Below, piece by piece: positions 16,411 through 23,709 of a DNA stretch of 64,000 nucleotides. Each line of letters opens with the position of its first letter. The first letter of the stretch is position 1. The stretch spans positions 2,046,001 to 2,110,000 of the forward strand of contig JASGIT010000001.1 in assembly GCA_047601665.1 (NCBI GenBank), written 5' to 3'. The DNA is from JASGIT01 sp047601665. Lineage in GTDB: Bacteria > Pseudomonadota > Gammaproteobacteria > Burkholderiales > Burkholderiaceae_C. The position numbers were made by a program, and so were the translations under genes. The notes beneath the pieces were generated by a model that searched no databases, had not been told where the DNA came from, and worked only from the letters and a program-made list of their open reading frames with translations.

Positions 16411-17769
16411 ATGACCAGCAACACCATCCAGCGCCTGGGCACGGCGAACATGTACGACAGCGCCATCCGCAACCTGAGCCAGCGGCAGAGCGACCTGTCG
16501 AACCAGCAGGAGCAGCTCACCTCGGGCAAGCGCGTGGTGCGTCCCAGCGACGACCCCGTGGCCTCCGCGCAGGCCGAGCGCGCCATGACGCGCATCAGCC
16601 GCATCAAGAGCGAGCAGGCCGCGCTGGCCGCGCGCAAAGACACCATCTCCCAGGCCGAATCGTCGCTGGGCGACGCGGAAACCGTCATGCAGTCCATCCG
16701 CACCCTGCTGGTGCAGGCCGGCGGCGGCTCGCTCACCGTGACCGACCGGCAGACCATCGTCACCCAGCTGCAAAGCCTGCGCGAGCAGCTCTCCAGCATC
16801 GCCAACGCCAAGGACGCCAACGGCGTGCCGCTGTTCTCCGCCCTGGGCAGCTCCACCACGCCGTTCGGCGGCCCGCTGTCGGGCAACCCCGACTACGCCT
16901 TCAACGGCCAGGCGGGCCAGACGGCGGCGTCGGGCGCCAGCATCCCCGGCACGCTGGACGGCAGCGCCGGCTTCATGTTCAACCCGCAGCGCGACGGCGT
17001 GTACGCCGGCACTGTGACCATGGACAACGGCGGCGGCACTCAGGTGCCCATCCCCGACTCGGCGGGCCGCTCGCTCACCACCAGCGGCATCACGCCCACC
17101 AACCCCAGCCTGGTGACGGGCCACAGCTACGCCATCCAGTTCAGCGGCGTGGGCCCCACCGCCACGCCGGGCGCGCCCGCGGGCACGTACACGGCCACCT
17201 ACACCATTACCGACGCCACCACGAACACGGTCGTCGGCACCGGCACCGTGCCCGACTACGACCCGGCCAAGCCGCTCACCCTCCAAATCCCGGACGCCAG
17301 CAACACCGCCAACGCCAGCGTGCCGGGCCTGAGCTTCTCCATCACCACCACCCCGGGCACGCCCGAGAGCGGCACCATCCCCAGCCCGGCGGATGGCGAC
17401 ACCGTCACCATCTCGCCCAGCGCCAGCATCTTCAGCACCATCGACGCGGCCATCAAGGGCATCGGCAACGCCGCCAGCGGCAACGACGCCATCCAGGCCG
17501 TGGGCCAGGCGCTGAACAACCTCGACATCGGCGCCAACAACATCCACATGCTGCGCGGCTACGCGGGCGCCATGATGAACCGCGCCGACAGCGTCTCGAA
17601 CGACCAGGACAACCGCTCCACCCAGCTCCAGGCCGCCCGCTCCAACGCCGAAGACCTGGACATGGTGCAAGGCATCGCGAACTTCCAGACCGCGCAGACC
17701 GGCTACCAGGCTGCGCTAAAGTCCTACGCGCAAGTCCAGCAGATGTCCCTTTTCAACTTCATGAGCTGA
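16411..17769 (+). CDS. flgL: Hook-filament junction protein 3, FlgL (HAP3)
   Basis: 452 residues. The N-terminal flagellin-like helix is MYDSAIRNLSQRQSDLSNQQ followed by EQLTSGKRVVRPSDDP, and the C-terminal helix is YQAALKSYAQVQQMSLFNFM. Enteric FlgL has about 317 residues; here a roughly 130-residue Gly/Thr/Pro-rich insertion (about residues 165-330) forms an extra surface domain. The ATG of the next gene follows the stop after 1 nt. Confidence 0.94.
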   Translation: MTSNTIQRLGTANMYDSAIRNLSQRQSDLSNQQEQLTSGKRVVRPSDDPVASAQAERAMTRISRIKSEQAALAARKDTISQAESSLGDAETVMQSIRTLLVQAGGGSLTVTDRQTIVTQLQSLREQLSSIANAKDANGVPLFSALGSSTTPFGGPLSGNPDYAFNGQAGQTAASGASIPGTLDGSAGFMFNPQRDGVYAGTVTMDNGGGTQVPIPDSAGRSLTTSGITPTNPSLVTGHSYAIQFSGVGPTATPGAPAGTYTATYTITDATTNTVVGTGTVPDYDPAKPLTLQIPDASNTANASVPGLSFSITTTPGTPESGTIPSPADGDTVTISPSASIFSTIDAAIKGIGNAASGNDAIQAVGQALNNLDIGANNIHMLRGYAGAMMNRADSVSNDQDNRSTQLQAARSNAEDLDMVQGIANFQTAQTGYQAALKSYAQVQQMSLFNFMS

Positions 17770-17770
17770 T

Positions 17771-18997
17771 ATGGCCCAATCCGTACTCGGCAGCATCACG
17801 CTGGGCTACCGCCCGCTGTGGAACGCCGCCCGCCGCCTGGCGGGCGTTCAGCTGTACGTCCACGACAACCCCGGGGCTTCCGTGGACGCGCCGCACCTGC
17901 TGCGCACGCTGCAGGAGCTGTGGAGCGCCAGCTCGCCGCCGCTGCTGCTGTCCGCCGGCTCGCACCAGGTGCTGCTCGACCTGCTCGAACACGCGCCGCG
18001 CGGCAGCCCGTGGATCGAGGTGCGCGGCGAGTGGCTGGCGGACTCCGCCGTCTACGCCCGCGCCCGGTCCGCGCACCAGCGCGGCCTGAAGCTCGTGTGG
18101 CGCGGCGACCTGGGCCACCTGCCCGAGTCGGACGTGGCGGCCTGCTTCGACAACAGCCTGCTGACCCTCTCGCCGCAAGACGCCATGCGCGCCCTGCAAT
18201 CCGCTGTAGCGCCCAAGGCCGGCGCGCCGCGCCCGCCCGCCAGCCCCGCCATCGACGGGCAGATGTACGAAAACCTGCCCAGCCTCGCCCTGGCGGAACA
18301 CTGCCTGGACGCGCACCGCGCCGTGGCCGTGGCGGGCTGGCCCATGGAGGACGTGCTCTACACCCTGCGCCACCACCCGCTGCAACCGTCGCACGCCATC
18401 GTGCACAAGCTCATGAAGGCCATCGACGCGGAACAGTCGCTCGAAGCCTTTGAGCACATCCTGGGCGAAGAGCCGCTGCTGGCCTACCGCTTCATGGTCT
18501 ACACCAACTCGGCGGCGCTGGGCCTGCGCACCGGTGTCGATTCGCTGCGCCGCGGCCTGGTGATGATGGGCTACGGCTCGCTGCAGAAGTGGCTGGGCAG
18601 CCAGCTGCCCAACGCCAACACCAACCCCAACCTCGAACCCATCCGCATGGCGATGGTGCTGCGCGCGCGGCTGGCCGAGCGGCTGATCGAGGCCGGCATC
18701 GAACACGACCTGCGCCGCGAGGTCTACCTCATGGGGCTGTTCTCGCAGCTCGACGAATTGCTGAACGAGCCCCTGGGCCAGATCCTGCGCCGCCTGCCGC
18801 TGTCCGAGCGCATCCTCGACGCGGCCGTGGGCCAGACCGGCCCCTACGCGGGCAGCCTCCAAGTCGCCCGCGCCCTGGAAACCGACGACGCCCAGGTGGT
18901 GCGCGACCTGTGCGAAACGTACGAGATGAGCCAGGAAGCGGTGAACCGCTCGCTGCTGCGGATGCTCAGCGAACTGGAAGTGGAAAAAAAGGCCTGA
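17771..18997 (+). CDS. HDOD-domain signalling protein with a degenerate EAL-like N-terminus
   Basis: A 408-residue cytosolic protein. The C-terminal part (about 195-390) is an HDOD domain (VLYTLRHHPLQPSHAIVHKL, then LRRGLVMMGYGSLQKWL), found in proteins that sense or scaffold signalling states. The N-terminal part (about 1-150) resembles the EAL half of YuxH-type proteins but has no EAL or DDFG motif, so no c-di-GMP hydrolysis is expected. The gene starts 1 nt after flgL (TGAtATG) and is very probably co-transcribed, linking it to motility. Its precise role is unknown. A hairpin repeat follows its stop. Confidence 0.75.
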   Translation: MAQSVLGSITLGYRPLWNAARRLAGVQLYVHDNPGASVDAPHLLRTLQELWSASSPPLLLSAGSHQVLLDLLEHAPRGSPWIEVRGEWLADSAVYARARSAHQRGLKLVWRGDLGHLPESDVAACFDNSLLTLSPQDAMRALQSAVAPKAGAPRPPASPAIDGQMYENLPSLALAEHCLDAHRAVAVAGWPMEDVLYTLRHHPLQPSHAIVHKLMKAIDAEQSLEAFEHILGEEPLLAYRFMVYTNSAALGLRTGVDSLRRGLVMMGYGSLQKWLGSQLPNANTNPNLEPIRMAMVLRARLAERLIEAGIEHDLRREVYLMGLFSQLDELLNEPLGQILRRLPLSERILDAAVGQTGPYAGSLQVARALETDDAQVVRDLCETYEMSQEAVNRSLLRMLSELEVEKKA

Positions 18998-19002
18998 AAC
19001 CC

Positions 19003-19074
19003 AAGGTTCCAAGCCTTTTTGGCCTCCAGCGCTTATCCATAAAGCGCTGGCAGCTATGAAAATCATAGTTGATC
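19003..19074 (+). repeat. Intergenic hairpin repeat, copy 3
   Basis: It begins 6 nt after the HDOD gene stop. There are three elements: AAGCC-TTTTT-GGC, then CCAGCGCTT-N7-AAGCGCTGG (9-bp perfect stem), then CTATGA-AAA-TCATAG (6-bp perfect stem). It lies in sense orientation to the upstream gene and tandem to the downstream patatin gene. Confidence 0.88.
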
Positions 19075-19156
19075 GGCCTTGGAAATCGGCGCACCCCAGG
19101 CCGGCAGATGCTGTGCTGGCCAGGAACCTTCTGCGCCGGGCGTGTCCAACCCGGTC

Positions 19157-20425
19157 ATGACCTCGACCCGCCGCACTTCCTCCCCCTCCACTTCATCCCC
19201 TTCGCCCGCCGCCTCCGTTCTTGCGCCGCCGCCCGCTGCCGAGCCGGCCCCGGAGACCGCCGCCGAAATCGTCGCCCAGGCCCGCAAGGCGCTGGTGCTG
19301 CAAGGGGGCGGCGCGCTGGGCTCGTACCAGGCCGGCGTGTACGAGGCGCTGTTCGAGCGCCATCGCCACCTCGACTGGGTGGCGGGCGTGTCCATCGGCG
19401 CCATCAACGCCGCGCTGATCGCCGGCAACGCGCCCGAGCGGCGCGTGGAGCGCCTGCGCGAGTTCTGGGAGCTGGTGTCCTCCGGCGTCGGCCAGATGCT
19501 GCCCGGCTGGATGGGCGAGCGCAGCTGGCTCAACCAGTGGAGCGCGGCCAGCGCCATGGCCGGCGGCATCCCCGGCTTCTTCACGCCGCGCCTGGGCCCC
19601 GCGCTGCTGATGGGCCCCGCCGCGCCCTTGCTGAGCGTGTACGACACCACCCCGCTCAAGGCGACGCTGGAGCGGCTGGTGGACTTCGACCGCATCAACA
19701 GCCGCGAGATGCGCTTCTCCGTCGGCGCCGTGAACGTGCGTACCGGCAACTCGGTGTACTTCGACAACGGCGCCACCACCATCCGGCCCGAGCACATCAT
19801 GGCCAGCGGGGCGCTGCCGCCGGGCTTTCCGCCGGTGAACATCGACGGCGAGGACTACTGGGACGGCGGCATCGTCTCCAACACGCCGCTGCAGTACGTG
19901 CTGGACGAGCACGTGCGCAGCCAGCGGCTGGTCGTGCTGCAGGTGGACCTGTTCAGCGCCCGCGGGCCCATGCCCACCACCCTGGGCGATGTAGCCGCGC
20001 GGCAGAAGGACATCCAGTACTCCAGCCGCACCCGGATGAACACCGACGTGCTGGCCGCCAACGTCAACCTGCAGCAGGCGCTGGCCTCGCTGCTGGGCCG
20101 GCTGCCGCCGCAGCTGCGCGACGAACCCGAGGTGGCCGCGCTGTGCGCGCACCTGCGCAGCGAGCCGATCGACATCGTGCACCTCATCTACCGCCACAAG
20201 CCCTACGAGCTGGACTCGAAGGACTACGAGTTCTCGCGCATCACCGTGCGCGAGCACTGGGAGGCCGGAATGCGCGACATGCGCAGCACGCTGGCGCACC
20301 CCGAATACCTGCTGCGGGAAACGCAGGCCGGCGGCGTGACCACCTACGACCTGGCCGAGACCGACGCGGCGCGCGTGCGCCACCCGGGCACGCAGGTGCA
20401 GGACTATGCGCAATTGGTTCGATAG
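19157..20425 (+). CDS. Patatin-like phospholipase family protein (DUF3734-type C-terminus)
   Basis: 422 residues. After a Ser/Pro-rich N-terminal tail comes the patatin fold: oxyanion loop LQGGGALGSYQAGVYEAL (about 47-64), nucleophile elbow GVSIGAINAAL (GxSxG) and the catalytic Asp in YWDGGIVSNTPLQY. The C-terminal third (YRHKPYELDSKDYEFSR) matches the DUF3734 extension. The active Ser-Asp dyad appears intact, implying lipid or thioester hydrolysis in the cytosol. The ATG at 19157 is preferred to an upstream one lying near the repeat. acetoacetate decarboxylase and 3-hydroxybutyrate dehydrogenase genes follow; a role in mobilising PHB-granule or membrane lipid is inferred only. Confidence 0.85.
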   Translation: MTSTRRTSSPSTSSPSPAASVLAPPPAAEPAPETAAEIVAQARKALVLQGGGALGSYQAGVYEALFERHRHLDWVAGVSIGAINAALIAGNAPERRVERLREFWELVSSGVGQMLPGWMGERSWLNQWSAASAMAGGIPGFFTPRLGPALLMGPAAPLLSVYDTTPLKATLERLVDFDRINSREMRFSVGAVNVRTGNSVYFDNGATTIRPEHIMASGALPPGFPPVNIDGEDYWDGGIVSNTPLQYVLDEHVRSQRLVVLQVDLFSARGPMPTTLGDVAARQKDIQYSSRTRMNTDVLAANVNLQQALASLLGRLPPQLRDEPEVAALCAHLRSEPIDIVHLIYRHKPYELDSKDYEFSRITVREHWEAGMRDMRSTLAHPEYLLRETQAGGVTTYDLAETDAARVRHPGTQVQDYAQLVR

Positions 20426-20538
20426 CCGCATTCGCTTGCCGGACGGGCGATGCGGGCCGATTTCTTTCCAATTCAGCCTGGCCTAAGTCAGCGCCCGCAC
20501 GCTCGGGCCATCACACATCCACCGCACAAGGATCGTCC

Positions 20539-21288
20539 ATGAAAGCCTCCGCGCTGCGCGAAAGCGCCTTCGCCATGCCCTTCACCAGCCCGGCCTTCCC
20601 GCCGGGGCCGTACCGCTTCGTCGACCGCGAGTTCCTGGTCATCACCTACCGCACCGACATGGACGCGCTGCGCGCCGTGGTGCCCGAGCCGCTGGAGGTG
20701 ACCGAGCCGCTGGTGAAGTACGAGTTCATCCGGATGCCAGACTCCACCGGCTTCGGCGACTACACCGAGTCGGGCCAGGTCATTCCGGTGCAGATCCGCA
20801 CCGCCAGGGGCGTGGAGAAGGGCAGCTACGTGCACGCCATGTACCTGAACGACCACCCGCCGATCGCGGGCGGGCGCGAGCTGTGGGGCTTTCCGAAGAA
20901 GCTCGCGTCGCCGGTGCTGGACTACGAGATCGACACCATCGTCGGCACGCTCGACTACGGCAAGGTGCGCGTGGCCCAGGCCACCATGGGCTTCAAGCAC
21001 CGCACGCTGGAGCACCAGCCGATCCTCGACGCCCTCGCGGCGCCGAACTTCCTGCTCAAGATCATTCCGCACGTGGACGGCACGCCGCGCATCTGCGAAC
21101 TGGTGCGCTACTACATGACCGACGTGCGGCTCAAGGGCGCGTGGAGCGGCCCGGCCGCGCTGCAGCTGCACCCGCACGCGCTCGCGCCGGTGGCCGACCT
21201 GCCGGTGCTCAAGATCGAATCGGCCGTGCACTACATTGGCGACATGACGCTCGCCTTGGGCACGGTCGAACACGACTACCTGGCCTGA
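20539..21288 (+). CDS. adc: Acetoacetate decarboxylase
   Basis: 249 residues. It converts acetoacetate to acetone and CO2 through a Schiff-base lysine. The active-site segment GGRELWGFPKKLASP (about residues 110-124) contains the paired lysines, the second activating the first. Length and the N-terminal pattern (MPFTSPAFPPGPYRFVDREF) are typical. The start is the ATG at 20539 after AAGGATCG. The gene lies between the patatin gene and the 3-hydroxybutyrate dehydrogenase gene, 34 nt before the latter, so a small acetoacetate/3-hydroxybutyrate operon is likely. Some family members act on other beta-keto acids. Confidence 0.9.
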   Translation: MKASALRESAFAMPFTSPAFPPGPYRFVDREFLVITYRTDMDALRAVVPEPLEVTEPLVKYEFIRMPDSTGFGDYTESGQVIPVQIRTARGVEKGSYVHAMYLNDHPPIAGGRELWGFPKKLASPVLDYEIDTIVGTLDYGKVRVAQATMGFKHRTLEHQPILDALAAPNFLLKIIPHVDGTPRICELVRYYMTDVRLKGAWSGPAALQLHPHALAPVADLPVLKIESAVHYIGDMTLALGTVEHDYLA

Positions 21289-21322
21289 ACCTCCTCCATC
21301 TCCGCAAACGAAAGGGAACATC

Positions 21323-22105
21323 ATGCAACTCAAGGACAAAGTCGCCTACATCACCGGCGCCGCCAGCGGCATCGGCAAGGAGATCGCCATCGTCTACGCC
21401 CGCGAAGGCGCCAAGATCGTCATCGCGGACCTGAACAAGGAAGCGGCCGATGCCGCCGCGGCCGAGCTGAAGGCTAGCGGCGCGCAGGCCATCGGCGTGG
21501 CGGTGGACGTGACCAACGAAGACCAGGTGAACGCCTCGGTCGAGGAGGCAGTGAAAGCCTTCGGCGGCATCGACATCCTGGTGAGCAACGCCGGCATCCA
21601 GATCGTGCACCCGGTGGAGGAATTCGCCTTCGCCGACTGGAAGAAGCTGCTGGCCATCCACCTGGACGGCGCCTTCCTCACCACCAAGGCCTGCCTGAAG
21701 CACATGTACGCGCAGGGGCGCGGCGGCAGCGTGATCTACATGGGCTCGGTGCACTCCAAGGAGGCTTCGCTGCTCAAGGCGCCCTACGTCACCGCCAAGC
21801 ACGGCCTGATCGGCCTGGCCAAGACGGTGGCCAAGGAAGGCGCCAAGCACGGCGTGCGCGCCAACGTGATCTGCCCCGGCTTCGTGCGCACGCCGCTGGT
21901 GGAAAAGCAGATTCCCGAGCAGGCCAAGACCCTGGGCATCACCGAGCAGGAGGTGATCAAGAACGTCATGCTCAAGGAGACGGTGGACGGCGAGTTCACC
22001 ACCACCGACGACGTGGCCGATGTGGCCCTGTTCTTCGCCGCCTTCCCGACCAACGCGCTCACCGGCCAGTCGCTGGTGGTGAGCCACGGGTGGTTCATGC
22101 AGTAA
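21323..22105 (+). CDS. bdhA: 3-hydroxybutyrate dehydrogenase (SDR family)
   Basis: 260 residues, a classical short-chain dehydrogenase. It shows the NAD-binding TGAASGIG at residues 11-18, NAG (about 90), and a Ser-Tyr-Lys triad in GSVHSKEASLLKAPYVTAKH. The substrate region (VICPGFVRTPLVEKQIPEQA) and the C-terminal TGQSLVVSHGWFMQ are characteristic of D-3-hydroxybutyrate dehydrogenase, which interconverts 3-hydroxybutyrate and acetoacetate. It is downstream of adc with a GAAAGGGA ribosome site. A hairpin repeat begins right after its stop and separates it from the convergent fliA. Confidence 0.93.
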   Translation: MQLKDKVAYITGAASGIGKEIAIVYAREGAKIVIADLNKEAADAAAAELKASGAQAIGVAVDVTNEDQVNASVEEAVKAFGGIDILVSNAGIQIVHPVEEFAFADWKKLLAIHLDGAFLTTKACLKHMYAQGRGGSVIYMGSVHSKEASLLKAPYVTAKHGLIGLAKTVAKEGAKHGVRANVICPGFVRTPLVEKQIPEQAKTLGITEQEVIKNVMLKETVDGEFTTTDDVADVALFFAAFPTNALTGQSLVVSHGWFMQ

Positions 22106-22106
22106 T

Positions 22107-22170
22107 CAGGCCAAATTGGCCGCCAGCGCTTATCCATCAAGCGCTGGCAGCTATGAAAATCATAGTTGAC
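22107..22170 (+). repeat. Intergenic hairpin repeat, copy 4
   Basis: Three successive hairpins: GGCCAA-A-TTGGCC, CCAGCGCTT-N7-AAGCGCTGG and CTATGA-AAA-TCATAG. It fills the convergent gap between bdhA and fliA, starting 2 nt after the bdhA stop and ending 8 nt before the fliA stop, so it could serve both genes as a 3'-end structure. Confidence 0.9.
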
Positions 22171-22177
22171 CGGCTGT

Positions 22178-22894
22178 TCAGTGCGCTCTCATCTTCGCGC
22201 GCAGCCGCGCGATCGCCTGGCTGTGCAACTGGCACACGCGCGATTCGGTCACGCTCAGCACGGCGGCGATTTCCTTGAGGTTCATGTCGTGCTCGTAGTA
22301 CATGCCCATGATGTGCTGCTCGCGCTCGGGCAGCGTCTTGATGGCGGCCACCAGCGCGGTGCGCAGGCGGTGGTCGCGCAGCATGGCCATGGGGTCGGCG
22401 GCGCCGTCGGCCACGTGGCGCTCCAGGAAGCCTTCCTCGTCGTCCTGGCCGTGCGTCATGTCTTCCAAGTAGACGAGCTGCGTGCCGCGCACCTTGCCCA
22501 GCAGGCTCTGGTATTCGGTCAGTTCCATGCCCAGCTCGTCGGCGATTTCCGATTCGAGCGGGCTGCGGCCCAGGCGGTGCTCCAGGCGGTGCACCGCCTG
22601 TTCGATCTCTTTCTGGCTCTTGCGCGAGCTGCGGCTCATCCAGTCGCCCTCGCGCAGTTCGTCGAGCATGGCGCCGCGGATGCGCTGGGTGGCGAAGGTC
22701 TCGAACTGCACGCCCTGCGTGGCCTCGTAGCGCGACAAGGCCTCGGCCAGGCCGATCATGCCGACCTGGATCAGGTCGTCCAGCTCCACGTTGGGCGGGA
22801 GCTTGGCGATCATGTGGTGCGCGATGCGCCGCACCAGCGGCACATGCTGGCGGATCATCGCGTCGCGGTCGAGCTGGCCTTTTTGCGTGTACAT
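22178..22894 (-). CDS. fliA: RNA polymerase sigma-28 factor FliA
   Basis: 238 residues with sigma regions 2, 3 and 4. Region 2 includes HVPLVRRIAHHMIAKLPPNV and LDDLIQVGMIGLAEALSRYE, then FETFATQRIRGAMLDELRE. Region 4 includes LPEREQHIMGMYYEHDMNLK and VLSVTESRVCQLHSQAIARL. It directs transcription of late flagellar and chemotaxis genes; matching promoters are seen upstream of flgM and motA here, and FlgM is its inhibitor. The ATG at 22894 overlaps the stop of the FlhG-like gene by one base, so it ends the flhB-flhA-flhF-flhG-like-fliA operon. Confidence 0.96.
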   Translation of the reverse strand: MYTQKGQLDRDAMIRQHVPLVRRIAHHMIAKLPPNVELDDLIQVGMIGLAEALSRYEATQGVQFETFATQRIRGAMLDELREGDWMSRSSRKSQKEIEQAVHRLEHRLGRSPLESEIADELGMELTEYQSLLGKVRGTQLVYLEDMTHGQDDEEGFLERHVADGAADPMAMLRDHRLRTALVAAIKTLPEREQHIMGMYYEHDMNLKEIAAVLSVTESRVCQLHSQAIARLRAKMRAH

Positions 22895-23709
22895 CAGTGA
22901 CTCAAAGCAAGCTGCGCGGTTTGCACCGCAGGGGCCACGGGGGCATAGGTGTAGGGCAGGGACGCGGCGGCATCGACGATGGTGCCCGCGTTCTCCAGCA
23001 GTTGCAAGGCAAGGCGCTGCAGGTCCTGCGGGTTTTCGGCGTCCACCACCAGGCCGCTGGGGCGCGTGCCCAGGTGTTCCTTGGCGCATTCCTGCAGCCG
23101 GGCGATCTGCTGGCGCGCGCGCTGCGCCTGGGGCGACTGGCGGCCGCGCACCACGGCGCAGACCTGGCTGGGCAGGCCGGCGCGGTTCAGGTGCTTCATG
23201 CGCACGTAGGTCTGCTGCGTGCCCTCCTGGCCGGGCGTGGCCAGGATCAGCGGCGTGGTGTTGTGCTGGTGCAAGAGCGGCCCCAGCCATTCCACCGGGC
23301 CGTGCAGCACGGCGATGGCGTAGGCGCGGAAGTGCTGCTGCAGGTGGAACAGCGGCGGCACGCCGTGCGGGTTGATGAGGGCTTCCGACGCCAGCTGGCG
23401 CAGCCCGTAGGCCGACGGGATGACGGCGATGGACTCGGCGCGCTGCTGCCAGGCGGGCGCTTCCACGCCGCCGCTGGCCCAGGCGTTCTGCGCGAGCAGG
23501 TGCATCAGGCCCGGCGCGGCGTCGTTCTCGGCGGTGCAACCGTCCAGCACGACCACGGGGTAGCCCAGGTCCTGCAGGTGGGCGCACAGGTGCCACAAGG
23601 TCTCCAGCCCCAGCGCGTCGGGCACGCTGGCCACCGCCGCGAAGCGCAGCTCCGTTTCCGGCACGCTGTGCAGCAGGCTCGCGCCCTGGTGCAGGCCATG
23701 CTCAGGCAT
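22894..23709 (-). CDS. FlhG-position protein lacking the Walker A motif
   Basis: 271 residues, encoded where MinD-like FlhG/FleN normally lies, overlapping flhF (8 nt) and fliA (1 nt). FlhG is an ATPase that limits flagellar number and stimulates FlhF. Here the first beta strand (LRFAAVASVPDALGLETLWH, about residues 21-40) is present, but the expected GKGGVGKT is gone, and no other P-loop is found. A second Rossmann-type strand, PVVVLDGCTAEND, is recognisable. The N-terminus (HQGASLL at residues 7-13) resembles the DQAxxLR helix by which FlhG activates FlhF. It is probably a FlhG derivative that has lost ATP binding (inference). The frame is intact and base use is normal. Confidence 0.6.
   Translation of the reverse strand: MPEHGLHQGASLLHSVPETELRFAAVASVPDALGLETLWHLCAHLQDLGYPVVVLDGCTAENDAAPGLMHLLAQNAWASGGVEAPAWQQRAESIAVIPSAYGLRQLASEALINPHGVPPLFHLQQHFRAYAIAVLHGPVEWLGPLLHQHNTTPLILATPGQEGTQQTYVRMKHLNRAGLPSQVCAVVRGRQSPQAQRARQQIARLQECAKEHLGTRPSGLVVDAENPQDLQRLALQLLENAGTIVDAAASLPYTYAPVAPAVQTAQLALSH

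Noticed and set aside
20426..20455. Hairpin CCGCAT...ATGCGG just after the patatin stop as a terminator
   Set aside because: The stem is imperfect and no T run follows directly; not strong enough to list.
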